Positions 21,766 through 34,814 of a stretch of DNA of 64,000 nucleotides are shown piece by piece. This stretch comes from Leptidea sinapis (Eukaryota > Arthropoda > Insecta > Lepidoptera > Pieridae). The notes under the pieces were generated by a model. The model was not told the origin of the DNA, made no database searches, and saw only the letters and a list, made by a program, of their open reading frames with translations. The stretch lies in NCBI RefSeq assembly GCF_905404315.1, contig NC_066287.1:12586001-12650000 (forward strand). The letters run 5' to 3'. Both the position numbers and the translations under genes were made by a program. Positions within the stretch are counted from its first letter, which is position 1, and the number at the start of each line of letters is the position of its first letter.

Positions 21766-24015
21766 CTTGTGGTTGTGGATGTTCTCGTCACCGGGAGTTC
21801 TGCTTTATATTGTTAAATTTAAATTATTTAATTTATCTAATATATTTTTAGTATATATATTATAATCGTTAATATAATGCTCGCCTAATAACTTTATTTA
21901 TATGATATAGTGTGTATGCATTATTTATTAACTGTACTCATTTTTTTACTAACTGTGCTTTTAAATAGTAGATTTAAATTTATTTATTTTGACTTTTGTC
22001 GTGTTGTAAGTTTTGCAGTACTTGAGGGCTGAGTATCATTTTCCAGTGATATTCATTAAAATAATTTTAAGACGATAAAGCTATATAGGTAGTAGATTTA
22101 GAAATAATAGTAACGAGATTCTTGTTTACTTCTCATCAAAGATCCACCTTTGTGGTAAATATGGTATAACTTTTGACCTTTATAAGTGTCATTTCTTTAT
22201 ACAAAGGTAATGAATAAAGAAACACCTCTTTGATTTGGTTTGATTTATCAATAGTAGAAATGACGTCCACACATCTTACCCCATCATGATTCTCACTGTA
22301 GTCAGATTCTTCGTTTCTAGACATAAAAAGTATTTATATCTTTATATATAGCTTTTTTGTATCATATTTAGAGAGTTAATAGTCCATAACATTACGTAAC
22401 ACTATAGATAATAACATTCCTTGGATCGAAAGTTAAATCACTTCAAAACACTTCACTTGAAATAGTCTCATATCAAGATGCAATATGAAAATTGTCACGT
22501 ACACGTAAAGTATTACACAATTATGTGGTTAGTACAACATTTCCTAAGTGTTGATAAAACGCTTGAGCCAATGATAAGACAGGTAGGCAATGTGTGTGTA
22601 GGGGGGGGGGGGCAACAACCTCTATTACGTCACTGCTGTGTAGTAATGTTTTTTAATTGTAGGAAAATGGCGGGAAATCGTTTATAGGTTTATATTAGGT
22701 ATTATAGGTCCTGACTTGACTCGCTAATACTTTTTACTCGCTTGTATACTTTACATATATCTTAATAAATAAAGAAATTGTAAATCGGAAGATGTAAGTT
22801 GATGAGTGGCTGTTCTTGTCACTTCTTCTCATTAAAGCTTAAACTTGGTAAAAAAAAACTTTTGGCATTTATAAGTGTGACCTAGATGAACGTCTTGATC
22901 AACAATATTTGATTTAATACATAGTAACTATACCAATATATTGTTGCTGTCAACTTACCAAGTGTTGTCAGAATAGCTTTTGTAAAAATTAATTTATAAT
23001 TCAAATAATGTTTTTTATTCAATAAATTGCAAAAAATTATACTATTGAGCCGAAAATGTAACGGACTTACAAGTAACCTTGGTGTAAAGTTATAACTGAG
23101 AATAAACAAACGATATGAAAAATGTTGAGTATTTCGCGGACAACACTTTCAGTCAATGACGTTCTATACATACATATAGACAGTGCACCTCATACAAAAT
23201 CAAAGCCGAAATATGGCACATGCCACAAATGACACCATAATAACCTTCAACAGCTATTTCTATACATTTCTGCGTTGACTCTAGTTGTTTAAAATATTAT
23301 TGGTCAATAAGCAGTAATGTAAATACTATTTCAGTTTCAGCTGCGTATTTTTATTTAGAACCCGATTTGGACAGTCACATCAGCGGAGTAGCAGTTAGAT
23401 ATATTTTTAAACTCAGACGAAAAAGATGGTTGCTATAAGTTTTACGTTCGTCAGCCTGTCCCTATTTTCCGATCAAGATCTGTTCAGTCGGAGGTTTTTA
23501 ACGTTTTAAATCAAAAATCACACTCATATTATAGGGGGGTAAATATTTGTTATTTCTTTACGTTCTAAAGGGATTTGGATTTAATAAGTTATGGTAACCT
23601 TTACAAAGAGAAACTAATACTCAAAAATAATATATTTATTACATGGAATAATTAGTTGAACTGGTTATTTATAAAGTTAAGTTCCTTGAATTAAATAAAA
23701 TTTGTCTTTTAGACTTATATATCTTTTCTGGCGTATCTTTTTGGTATATGTAGTGTAAACGGACATCAACATATATTTTTATGACAGCTTTTGTCTTCAT
23801 ATCTCTCTCTTGCTACCAACTGGCGCTCATTCTCTGTCATTATCTCGTGTACGGGAAAGCTAAATATATTAGTTTTTACATTTTTGCGATGTAAATAAGT
23901 ATTAATGATAACAAGTAACGATATTTCCGTGATAACGTATAAATAGTACGTAAGTAAGTGGTCACGTTATTGTAAGCCGTTCACATTACACAAAATATAA
24001 TATATAATATAAAAA
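21766..24015. other. AT-rich non-coding DNA
   Basis: No supported gene. It includes a run of 12 G at 22601-22612, and GAACCCGATTTGGACAGTCAC (23358) echoes the start of the repeat at 8.53 kb. Confidence 0.35.
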
Positions 24016-24285
24016 ATTAACAAAAAAACAACCGACTCTAAAAGAGTATTCCAAAACAATAGATATATAATATGCAATAAACATTATAAAAATAATTGCG
24101 TATTTTTATACAATCTAATTCTAGTAACGAACGTACACGGGAAGCACTAGCTTTCAAATAAAAAAAGAGTTATCAAAATGGTAAAAAAAGGTTCACCCAG
24201 TCGAAAGTTGTGAGGGACAAACTTAAAAAAAAGAAGATACCGACGAATTGACAACCTCCTCCTTTTTTGAAGTCGGTTATAAAGA
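24016..24285. mobile_element. Internally deleted copy of the 3.9-kb inverted-repeat transposon
   Basis: Left end ACAACCGACTCTAAAAGAG and right end CTCCTTTTTTGAAGTCGGTT, with the internal palindrome reduced to one arm. Confidence 0.6.
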
Positions 24286-24534
24286 GCGACTCTATTGTTT
24301 TCATTTCTGACTGTGTCCTTTCATCTATCCCATTCTGACAAGCGTGTCTTGTCTGGGGACTTGTCAATAATTATTGTACTATATTTAATGAAAAAATATT
24401 GGTGTTATTAAATTATTATTAATTAGTAACGCTTTTTGCATATTAATCTTATATAAATAACATACCCTTACCGATGATAAGTAACATCATCTTATTTTTG
24501 ACTCGTTAATGTATTATTCAAGCACTTTTTATAG

Positions 24535-24655
24535 GCACACTTAGGCTTGTTGATTGACACACGACTAAGGAGAAAAGTGTGCTTACATTGTCTTTAAGCA
24601 CACTTTTGTCGTTCCGTTATCAGACTGCGAATGGTATGTCCATATGTATAGAACG
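24535..24655. repeat. R4 repeat, uninterrupted
   Basis: TTGACACACGACTAAGGAGAAAAGTGTGCTTACATTGTCTTTAAGCACACTTTTGTCG includes a short palindrome (AAAAGTGTGCTT with AAGCACACTTTT). This is the intact form of the repeat split at 8.6 kb. Confidence 0.5.
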
Positions 24656-25827
24656 TCATTGCTTTCAGTAAAATGATAATTCTGAGGGTTACCGAATGTC
24701 AGGCAGCCTTACAAATAAACAAAATGTAATCAAAATGTCTATTTGTGTAACTTTATACCAAGTTTGTTTATAAGGCTTTTTGGTCTATTTTTCATGCGTT
24801 AAATCACCGAAACATGCTCCAAAATAACAATAGAAATTAGGAAAGAAATAGATAATTAAAATATTAAGTGAGCTGTCACTTGGTATATAAATAAATATTA
24901 ATAGTGAGATCACACGTCACTGTGTAACAACATCGAAAGTTGTTCAAACCAGAAACGACTTTAATGAACTGTTGATTTGCATAACAGATTAAACGATCAA
25001 TAAATCATTGTCTGAGATTATTTTTAGTGGATATCGTTATTAAGTCTTGTTGTTTGTCATTAAGAAATGTGTCTACATAACATAAATTTATTTAAACAAC
25101 ACATGAACGTTCACCGAGTTCACCGTATCGTATTCTAGGACAATTGGCATATGTTTCAACAATTTTTTTATAATTTCTATGATATTATATAGTTCTCGAT
25201 TTATAACTTAATACACACATAAAATTACTTTTAAAGTGATATTGCTAATAAAATGTATGTCTCTATCACCTATTTATATATTATAGCTATACACAAAAGA
25301 TTTCCATCTATGTATTGACTCATCACGATATCTTTGGAACCATAAGGCGTAGACAATTGAAATTTTGGTAGGAATATTGCCGTCGCCGAGTAGAGGATAC
25401 ATATGTCTACTGCGGTATATGTCAGTTCAGAACTTTTACGAAATTCCACTCCTAAGAGATATTTTTAGGAAGAGAATAACGTCTGACGGGTCAGCTGGAA
25501 TTATATAATACAAATTTGCGACCGGACAATGTTTGCGGAATAAGTAAGGAGCTTGCCACAATACATCACTGAAAAACAAATTAGTTTTTCCATTTCTAAA
25601 ATAAGCGACGACAAAAAATTATACAATACAAAAAGTCTAAGAACTTATTTATTTATTAATTTAAATTTAATATTTATACTTAAAAGGGTATCCTTCCTTT
25701 TGTGGGGTGATGTATATGCTTTTACAACAAGATCCCAGATAATGTTCAAAACAAAAGTATTACGTTATGTAAAAGAATAATTGTTAAAAAACGTTTGTGG
25801 GGTAAAAGTTACTATAACATAAATTAC
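24656..25827. other. AT-rich non-coding DNA
   Basis: No supported gene. Confidence 0.4.
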
Positions 25828-26040
25828 TTTCTTAATGATACCACAGATTGGGAATGGAGCGACCGCCCTCAGGCTATTAAGTAATAAGTTGAATTATACA
25901 ATATTACTTTGTAAATATATTTTTTTGATAAACAAAAAAAAGCCCGCTGAGTTTGTTGCGCTCATTCTTCTCAGGTCTGAGGCATTAGTTTTGGAATGGG
26001 TGGTAGTTTTTGACTTTCAGTAAGTGATGTCACATCCTAT
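25828..26040 (+). repeat. R3 repeat, best copy
   Basis: TTCTTAATGATACCACAGATTGGGAATGGAGCGACCGCCCTCAGGCTATTAAG, then AAGCCCGCTGAGTTTGTTGCGC and GGAATGGGTGGTAGTTTTTGACTTTC. Confidence 0.6.
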
Positions 26041-27574
26041 TTATCCTGATATATATGATCCGATTTACGTAATTTTTCTTAAGTTTGATGCAGAATAGAT
26101 GCCATTTGGTCCCATAAAAAATTTACATAGTTTGGCCCAGTAGTTTTTATTTTATGAACATTTTTGTGTACCTCGATGATATAATATTTTTTTGTGTACG
26201 GCTTTTGTAAGAGTTTTCATTGAGGTTGATTATATATTATAATTACTAACAGACACTAAAAGTAAAAAAAACTACGTTTAAAAAACATACTCAAAAAAAC
26301 CAAAAAAGTATTAAATAACTAAAAATTATTTAGTTAGAATAAAAATAATTGAATTTGAAAAAAGTGTCTAGAAAATTAAATATCTTAAAAATTACGTAAA
26401 TTGTAGATATTCCAAGATAATAATCCTTATTAAAGACTTAAAAAATTAGTATAAAAGTGACATTATACCGTGAAAAATACTGATATAATTTAGTAAAATA
26501 AAATAATATAAAAAATTACCTAGATTTCTGTCATATTACTTACTTGATTAAACTAAATTTTTGATTGGTTTAAACAAAACAACAATTTTAGTTTAATGTC
26601 CTTCAGAGTTCTCTTACACTAAAATATTTCCTTTGAACGTCAAAAGTTCAGGGTAGGTTCATTTGTGTAACGACTTACTAAGTAATAAAGGTTGACTTTG
26701 AAACGTGACTGAACAAAGGCCCTCTTGTGATAAGAAAACCAACACTCTACAGAAGGCTTATGAAAAAAATAACAGTGTGTGCTTAAGACACGATGGTAAA
26801 GTGAAAGATTTATTAAGCAAGGCGAGGTTAATAATATCAAGTAAAACTAAGTATCTATATAATATAATAGTAATCTGTCAAACTGTGTATTAATCTATCA
26901 AACTTTGTTCTGGCTCTGTAAGTCGACTGGAGCCGGTTTTACCGGAAGTAGCGTTACGTACACCAGCGTGACGATGCAGTTTCATTCAATACCCTCCAAA
27001 CCACGAACATTGAAGATAGTAAAAACATTAAGGATCATTAAGGCTTGTGAGATGGCGGTATTATTATTATTTTTAATTTAAGATCACACCTTTTACGGAA
27101 ATATTTACATGGTACATAACATGTTAATAAAGAAATGCTGTACATTTTATATTTTTTTTGAAGAATTCTACTAACAGTACGAAAACCAAGGTTTCACAAT
27201 AATTAAAGTTTGTGTACCTTAGTAATTAAGTATTTTTATGTATAATTATTGTTAATTATAACTTAAAAATTAAAAACCAATAAAAACATAAGCTTAATAG
27301 TAATTACACTTTAGTTCTCACCCAATATTGACATCACTTAATGTTGGTATCATATTATAAGTACCTGAAAAAAAAAATTATAATTACAAACATGTTCATA
27401 TTATTATAGTACTTACAACTAAAATAAATAAACGATGATAGTAATACTGTTTAGTAAGTGACCATTTGTAATATGTAACAGTTAGTTTAGTTTACGTAAA
27501 CACTTTCCTAATTACGATAACCTGATAATGAAAGGTAATGTGAAATATTAAACAACGAAAAGATAAACAAACGC
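26041..27574. other. AT-rich non-coding DNA upstream of the secreted-protein cluster
   Basis: No supported gene. A CG-rich patch lies at 26920-27000. This is the boundary between the repeat-filled left part and the gene cluster. Confidence 0.35.
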
Positions 27575-27577
27575 TAT

Positions 27578-27584
27578 TATAAAA
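27578..27584 (+). promoter_or_regulatory. TATA box of gene A
   Basis: TATAAAA lies 39 bases before the ATG, so initiation near 27600-27610 leaves a very short 5' UTR. ATAAACAAACG just upstream (27563-27573) fits a forkhead site. Confidence 0.6.
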
Positions 27585-27616
27585 GTAAATAACAGTTTAA
27601 TTTGTGATTGTTCGAG

Positions 27617-29263
27617 ATGGCTTGTTCACGGTGTTGGACAGCCATTAGTTTACTTGTAATAATATATATACTGGTAAGTTTATATATTATATACGTAGGA
27701 ATAGCAAGGAAGATAATGTGGCTGTTCACAAATATATACATTAAACGCTTTCTAATTTATCAAAGTAGGCTGGCTTTGTAAAACGCTAACTGTAAACGCG
27801 AAGTTATTCTAAATTACATGACGGGGAGGAGTGATTTTAAACTTCGAGTAACTTTTCATTGCGCTTAAGACTATAAGACTGTAAATGTCTTTTTTCTACA
27901 AGTAGAGTCAGCATGTTAAATGTTCATCCTGGGTGGGCAGTGCTACCTCCATAGTGATATATGCCGCGTGCATTCGCTTGTACTCTTCCATTTTGGGTTT
28001 GAATGTTTTTATATATTTGGGTGACAGAGATATAAGCTGCAGAAATAGGGTTCTTATCGAATTACGGAAATTCTTAGGTTGTTTGCGTCTCTCAATCTAT
28101 CTGGTCGTTTTAACTGTTTTAAGAAATAGTTCAATAGGTTTTATTTATGTCATACTAATAAATATCTATATCATTAGTTAATATTTTCATTACAGGTTGC
28201 AGTGGAATGTCAAAGTAAATTCAACAATCAGAATTGTAAAGCATCAGCTCAAATTGATAATTCTAATAGGGAGGTGGTGAAATTGACCAACAATGCATCA
28301 CCCAGTTCACAATTGTTGAATACTTTGCTGACAATAGCGGCGGCTAATGGAGTACTTCCTGAGTTACTACCGGAGATCCAACAACCATTACATATAGATA
28401 ATACACGACATTGTAACCAAAATATAAAAGATGGATCAAGACCGTTCAATATAATACAGATTCCATCAAACCAGGGACTCCAAGAACAGCTTACTGTAAC
28501 AAGTAAATCACCCCCTGGCCTGCCGCACTCAATATCAGTTTTACCTTCGAGTCATCTTTATACACCTGCCCAAATGCCTAGTTCGACACAATCCCAGTTG
28601 AGTCCAGAATCTCAGGTACAACGTAATGAAAATGCTCGAGTTAATAATCCTAGCGCAAGTATAGTTCAACCGATACCTGCAATAAGGCAATACCAACCAG
28701 CTAATATTCTTCAGGAATCACAATATCTTGGTGTAGACAAACCATACAATACGGTGTCCGACATAGAATCCTCTAAGAAACTTCTAATTTCAAGGCCAAT
28801 GATTGAATCGTTAAATAGCAGGGAAAATCATTTACCGGTAAATTTACAAATAAACTTACCAGCTCAGGACATACCAGCACCTAGAGTGACTGTTGTATCA
28901 GCGACGCCATCACCAGCTTCATCGCCGCAAGTAGAGGAAAAATCATCCCCTTATTCATTTCCGCCATTCTTTGCTCCACCTCTAGTGATTAATCGTTCTA
29001 ATTCTATGCAAAATTGGCTTCCAATGATACTTGTTGCGTTATTAGCTAATGATAACAGAAGTGCAGGAAGCAATTGCTGTTGTCCTTGTTACGTTAATTC
29101 TGATAGCCCTATACCAATGCCGTTCCCAATACCAATTCCGATAAACAGCCCCATTATTAACATAGATCGAAAGCAAAATACAACCAAACAAGCCCAACAC
29201 AGTAATAGCGAAGAAGAAGATGGCGACGAAAGGACTAAAAGCGAGGAACAAGATAATAATTAG
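27617..29263 (+). CDS. Cluster gene A: secreted Pro/Ser/Gln-rich protein with PINSPII motif (374 aa)
   Basis: Two exons, 27617-27673 (19 codons, then GTAAGT) and 28196-29263 (after TTTTCATTACAG), join in phase 0. The first exon, MACSRCWTAISLLVIIYIL, plus VAVEC forms a signal peptide; the predicted mature chain starts at Gln25. Residues 26-290 are low-complexity, rich in Pro, Ser, Gln and Asn, and probably disordered. Residues 293-305 (NWLPMILVALLAN) are hydrophobic, followed by a Cys cluster CCCPC at 313-317. The family signature PIPMPFPIPIPINSPII is at 324-340, and a charged Glu/Asp/Lys tail ends the protein. A polyadenylation signal AATAAA is at 29537. It is the first of a same-strand run of similar genes. 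I do not recognise the family; an extracellular structural or matrix-like role is inference. The open frame in the intron (27933-28181) is a shadow. Confidence 0.85.
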
Positions 29264-29767
29264 ACGTCAGGGCCGGTAACATTTGTAATAAGTAAATCTG
29301 TCACTATCAAATAATAACATAAAATCTACATAATAATGTAATTAGAATAACATCATTTTGCTAATGCCAATCATTCAGTGACCGCACTGCCGGTACTTTT
29401 ACTTCTTACATTTATAGAACTTTGTCTGCCGTAACATGACAAATTATTTTGCTCGACGGGGAACCATTGTAATTTAAGTCGAAGGTCTTAATCAAATATT
29501 ATTGTTTTTAGTTTTTAAATTATTATCTAGTTTTGTAATAAATACATGGTTTAAATATGTGTTTTTTTTTATAAAATCTTACACTCTTTATACATTATCG
29601 AACGTAGATGTTTGATAATAATGTTATTTTAGTAGCACGTGTGATTCTGTGTAATGTCAGTTATCTGATTAGATATGAGATGAGCCAGTGACGCAATAAT
29701 GTAGTAATATAACGTTTGATTCACAATATGAGATGTTAATTCTTTATTTAATCTCTGCCAAAAATCA

Positions 29768-29775
29768 CATAAAAT
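29768..29775 (+). promoter_or_regulatory. Weak TATA-like box of gene B
   Basis: CATAAAAT lies 33 bases before the ATG. It is weaker than those of the neighbours but in the same place. Confidence 0.35.
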
Positions 29776-29800
29776 TGCCTAAATTTTGTATTGTTAAATA

Positions 29801-30590
29801 ATGAATATTCTAATAGTTAATTCTTGTGTAATATTACTTATTCTAATTGCTGTTCAGGTAAGAATTTTTAAAGTATTTTAAGAATTAACTTCAAATGTGA
29901 AGTCAGTTTTTTATGTATTATTTTAATTAAAATTAATAATAGATAGATGTTATGAAACCTCTGTTAGTTTTCTACAAATACTTGGAAAACAATTATTTCA
30001 TCACGAGAAATCTTTAGAAAACTCCTTGACCAGACAACATAAAAGTTTCAATTCCCTTACTACTAATGTAGTCTTAGGAATTAGTAAATGGTTACTACAG
30101 TCACCAACACTATAATTATAAGAATTATGCTCACATATATATTTTTTTTCTTTTCCATGAATAGGAAGAAGTATCATGCCAAGGCTTTTATCCAAATTAT
30201 GGTGGATACCCGGTAGCCTACCAAAATAATGATGAGGAGGACCTCGGACTTCTGTTGACTGTACTTCTTCTTGCTGCAAGAAACCGACAGGCTCAATGTG
30301 GAAGCAACGGATGTTCATGCAACTGCTGCGACTGTGGTGGAAAGCAAAAAACTATACCAATACCATATCCTATACCATTTCCAATAAACAGTCCAATAAT
30401 CAATAGAGAACAATATGATGATGATGATGATGAGACCGATGAATCAACTGAGAAACCGAAGAAAGAAATTGTTAAACACAAAAGTAAGAAACGTAAAGCT
30501 TCTAAACCAAAGAAAGACTCAGGAGAAGATGATGGAATTGATGTGCCGGTTATTATTGCTGGGGAAGAGGGAGAAATAAACTTTAAATGA
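29801..30590 (+). CDS. Cluster gene B: small secreted Cys-rich protein with PINSPII motif (160 aa)
   Basis: Exons 29801-29857 (19 codons, then GTAAGA) and 30165-30590 (after CCATGAATAG) join in phase 0. The signal peptide is MNILIVNSCVILLILIAVQ plus EEVSC; the mature chain is predicted to start at Gln25 (QGFYPNYGG). After a short Tyr/Gly/Asn segment and the acidic NNDEEDL comes a hydrophobic block, LGLLLTVLLLAA (about 45-56). Six Cys follow at 64-76 (CGSNGCSCNCCDC). The signature IPIPYPIPFPINSPIIN is at 83-99. The tail is first acidic (DDDDD) and then Lys-rich (KHKSKKRKASKPKK). No canonical AATAAA was seen close downstream. It is the clearest complete member of the family. Function unknown. 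A minus-strand frame over the same bases is a shadow. Confidence 0.85.
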
Positions 30591-30814
30591 AATCGACTTA
30601 ATAGGACACTGACAATGGCTATAAATAATTCAAGAAATTTATAATTTGTTTTAATCAACATCATAAATACATTTAAACCTTATTAAGCATAATTTAACAT
30701 TATTAATACAAATGCTTTTTTCATTTAGTTCTATATTCGTTATTAAATTACAAAAGTAGAAAAAATATAGATACCATACAAATATTATATACCTTAGTTG
30801 ATTTGTATGTCGCT

Positions 30815-30965
30815 TTGGGTTAGCACGCACACTAACACTATTATATATATACTATATTGCTGAAAATAGAGGTCAACTGTCAACGATTGTCAATTTTTCA
30901 ACGGTTTCACAACTTTTGCAATCTATCTTGACGTATAAATGATCTAAGACTATAACAATGAACCG
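30815..30965. repeat. R1 repeat, partial
   Basis: GTTAGCACGCACACTAACAC, then GCTGAAAATAGAGGTCAACTGTCAACG, matches other R1 copies. Confidence 0.45.
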
Positions 30966-32515
30966 TATTATTATATAAAATAAATAATAGATATACTAAA
31001 AAGATTATATTAAGTACGCTCTGTGCCTACAATATAGTATAGACAAACAAAAATATACGAGAGATACAACAATATATAATGTATACTCTACTAATATTGT
31101 ACCTGTAATAATTAAAAAGTTTATGAAAATCTTAGGTAATGTTTAACTCATAATAAATGTTAGCAAAATTAAAAAATTATAAACTTTACGAACTAAATAT
31201 ACGCTGGTGAAATTATACACAACAGAAGAAACCATCTTATAAATAGATCATGATAGTATTTATAGTTCAAGCATATTTTATACACAAATGTCACGTAGGA
31301 GGCTCTTTAAAAAAAGTATGCTTAAAACATAGTATACCTAAGCTAAACCAAATTTAATATATTAGACCCAATTACCTTTAGCTGAATAAAAATTTAAAAT
31401 CTAAGCATACATATATTTTCAATTATAATAAAATGTAGGTCGACGTGTCACCAACATTTAACATTTTGTCTATAAACCGTTTGTAGGTGATAAATAGAAT
31501 GTAGACGAATACAAAATTACAAATTAAAAAAAATGTCCATGCATCTGCTTAGATACAAGTTGAAGTCCGTCAACTGTATCTGAGTAAAATATGCTATATA
31601 AATTAATTTCAAGAACTATATTTAATCGAAAGTACATTACTACAATACCTACTTTACAATATGCATCTTAGTACATATAATATTCCATTTAAAAATGAAA
31701 CTAGCATTTCATGGCAAAAGTAAAATTTCCACAAGCACAAAATATATCCATGACTATAAATATATCACGCCATCATCAGATCTTAGGGGCAGGTTACAAA
31801 TAAATAATTAATTGCCAACTTAAATAATATTATATGTTTATTTATAAGCACCTCCCACGCTCTCTGACCCTCACCTATTTAAGGTAATTTGCACAATGTC
31901 AGCCTTAATTCAAAACGATCGGTAGAGAAATTAGGATTTGGATTTAGAATTTGAATTTGCTATTTTGGACAAACGAACATAATAAATATTATAACAGCAT
32001 GACTTGTGAGACATTTATGGTACTAGAGGATGTTATATTTGGGGATAATATATGAAAAAAAAAGATAATTGGCTACTCAAGCGTTAGACTAATCACGGGG
32101 CGCGAAGTATGAAGCGGGGGGTGGAACAAATGGACCTATCGGCGCTACTTGTGGTGGCAGGATGATCCCAGAAATTCTGCTTAATGTTTATAATAAAATA
32201 AAGTAATTATATTTTTTATAATCGCCAATATAATGCTCGCAAAATACCTTTATATATTTACGGTGATTTTTTTTATATATTTTATATATATACTAGTGAT
32301 ATTTATTGATCCACTTTACATAAACATTCTTATATTTATGTATTCATTTACAATTCCTTTTTTTTGATTTACTCGTGTAAGGCATTGAGTATTTGACGAT
32401 TGAGTATTTTTGTCGCATCACTTTACATGTATTGTAACTGAAGTGATTTGTAAAATGATTTCTTCTCATTAAGGACGCGTTCTCAAAACAGAGAGGTATC
32501 GAATCGCACCACTAC
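30966..32515. other. AT-rich non-coding DNA
   Basis: No cluster-type first exon and no PINSPII motif were found in this gap between genes B and C. Confidence 0.4.
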
Positions 32516-32540
32516 ATTGACACCGCGCAAACACATACAC

Positions 32541-32915
32541 GAACTTAAAGTTAATTGCGGGAATCCGAGCTTCTCGAGAGTGCAAAGAATTAATTTGAGA
32601 TCGTTTTTGAAATCCAAGATGGCCGCCGCACAAAATTATGATTTTAGCAATATGGATATCGTATCCGAGGTTCTAGAGGGTGCAGAGAACGATTTGGTGA
32701 TCATTTTTCAAATCCAAGATGGCCGCCGCACAAAATTTTGATTTTAGCAATATGGATATCGTGTCCGAGGTTCTCGAGGGTGCAGAGAACAATTCTGTGA
32801 TCATTTTTGAAATCCAAGATGGCCGCCGCGCAAGTATATCATTTCAACAATATGGATATCGTATCCGAGGTTTTCAATGGTGCAGAGAACGAATTTGGGA
32901 TCATTTTTTAAATCC
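32541..32915. repeat. Minisatellite 1: 100-bp unit, about four copies
   Basis: The unit AATCCAAGATGGCCGCCGC ... AGCAATATGGATATCGT ... GGTGCAGAGAAC ... GATCATTTTT recurs at exact 100-base steps (32611, 32711, 32811 and a diverged end at 32911). The period is not a multiple of three, so the open frames through it are chance. The unit carries CAAGATGGCCGCC, a YY1/Pho-type core. Confidence 0.8.
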
Positions 32916-33052
32916 AGTGTCTATATGTGCCAATAAAGTGTCACGAAAATGTGGGACGTTTTTATCCAAGAAGAGGGAGAGGGAGATTGAGACCGACTGA
33001 GATAGAGTGAGAAAGGGAGAACGTAGGATAAGGCACATGGAACCGCTAGTAA

Positions 33053-33288
33053 GTAGAACATTCTCCCTACTAGAGTTATACTGTACAAATTCAGCGCGCC
33101 GCCGCGAAAACGTAGAACATCTTCCCCAGTACCTTTGTATCGTGCAGGTATAGCGCGCGGATGCGAAAAAGTTGAACATCTTCCCTACTAGCGTGGTATC
33201 GCGCAGGTTTAGCACGCGGCCGCGAAAAAGTACAACATCTTCCCTACTAGCGATGTATTGTGCAGGTATAGCGCGTGGCCGCGAGTAA
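33053..33288. repeat. Minisatellite 2: 59-bp unit, four copies
   Basis: Units start at 33053, 33112, 33171 and 33230, each GTAGAACATCTTCCCTACTAG-like, then GTGCAGGTATAGCGCG and GGCCGCGAAAAA. A minus-strand open frame (33380-32901) is an artefact of the array. Confidence 0.8.
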
Positions 33289-33544
33289 GTAGAAAAATAA
33301 TTTCTAATATTGACAAAAACAATTGGCTTAGGGAACAGATTAGGATAATTGATACAAACGAGATTTAAACAGTTTTCCAAGGAAGTTTCACTTCTGACAT
33401 GTGTACTTTGTACGCACGCCTTTTTGTTTTCTAAGGTATGGATGCAACTCCCAGCTTATTTAGGGAATGAAGAATTAATTAAGCATGTGGGATATTGTTA
33501 GACAGGCATTTTATAATAAAATTTAAGTTTATGAACGAATTCTA

Positions 33545-33815
33545 ATTTGGACGCTGTAAATAATACCCATGAAGAAAAGTTTGTAGATTTCATAGGCGCC
33601 ATCATGGATTTCTATTTTGACCCGACATTCGTTATTGTTGACCCCAAAAACCATGAAAATGACAACCATGATGAGAAGTTGGTGAAGTTCATAGGCGCCA
33701 TCTTTAAATTCTAATTTGACCCGAAATTCGTTATTGTTGACCCCAAAAACCATGAAAATGACACCCATGAAGAAAAGTTGCCAAGTTTATAAGCGCCATC
33801 TTGGATTTCGATTAG
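33545..33815. repeat. Minisatellite 3: ~99-bp unit, about 2.7 copies
   Basis: CATAGGCGCCATC recurs at 33591, 33690 and (diverged) 33788. The units share GACCCGAAATTCGTTATTGTTGACC and CCATGAAAATGACA. Confidence 0.75.
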
Positions 33816-34814
33816 ACCTTATATTTAGAGATGAACTTATAAATCACTAATTCTTCAAAAAAATGCAGAAACATAATTTTTGGAAAATCTGACTGCGTAC
33901 AAAATATGTAAAGTATCAAAGACAGTATTTTTAGAGCTTATAAAAAATATTCATGTTCGTTCGCGATCTTTCCGAGCACGACTGCTGCTTATTACAACCG
34001 ACACAGTGTCTACCCACGATGGCGGCCGAGCGCGGACTGGCGTCGTTTCGACTTTCGATAGATTTATCTGTGCAATGCGTACGAAGTGACAATATAAAAT
34101 AACCCTTAATACCACACATTAAAGCTCATGCTTATCAGAAAAATATATGATTTTTAGACGATTAATTTTATTTTTTTCTGAAATTATTTATAACATATTC
34201 GTTAGTTTATTTCCAGTGTTTTTGAAAATATTATATCTGCTTTCCTTACGTATTTTTTAAGAGACAAAATTATGTAAGTAGTAGCAGAAAATAGATCCTA
34301 ATGAAGCCCCATTTCGTCAATTTTGTGTGACGAGGTAACGGATAATCGTTTTTACGACATAAAAATCAAAATTTTAAAGCAAAAATTTTCCGCTACTTGA
34401 AGATAAAGAAGTAATCTATTGTGGCAATTTTTAGTTTTGTTAGATTTTTTTCATTTCATCACAAACTCTACCGAAAACAATCTTATTTTTGTCGGATTCG
34501 TAAACGCGTCCTTAAAGCTCAACCGTTTCGGAAGTGGCGGTAATTATAAAAAGAAAGAAAACTTTTGTCAATCATACGAGTTATTTCCTTGGCCTACATG
34601 AATAAAGTGATTTTGATTTGATTTGCCCTACAGTCTCAACTTACGAAAGAGTCCTACTTAGTGGTGATGTTGGCACACCTTATTTATTTATCAATCAAGT
34701 AACGAGTACTCTCCATCTCCACTACATGTCCAGGGCGGTATTCAAGAAGCTTTTAAGCAAAGTTGCATTATTTAATGTATACATTTTTCTTATATTGACT
34801 CACCTTAACACAAA
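33816..34814. other. Non-coding DNA
   Basis: A GC-rich patch at 33955-34090 contains CACGATGGCGGCCGAGCG. No supported gene. Confidence 0.3.

Noticed and set aside
32517..33380. Long open frames on both strands
   Set aside because: Produced by minisatellites; the 100- and 59-base periods shift frame from copy to copy.
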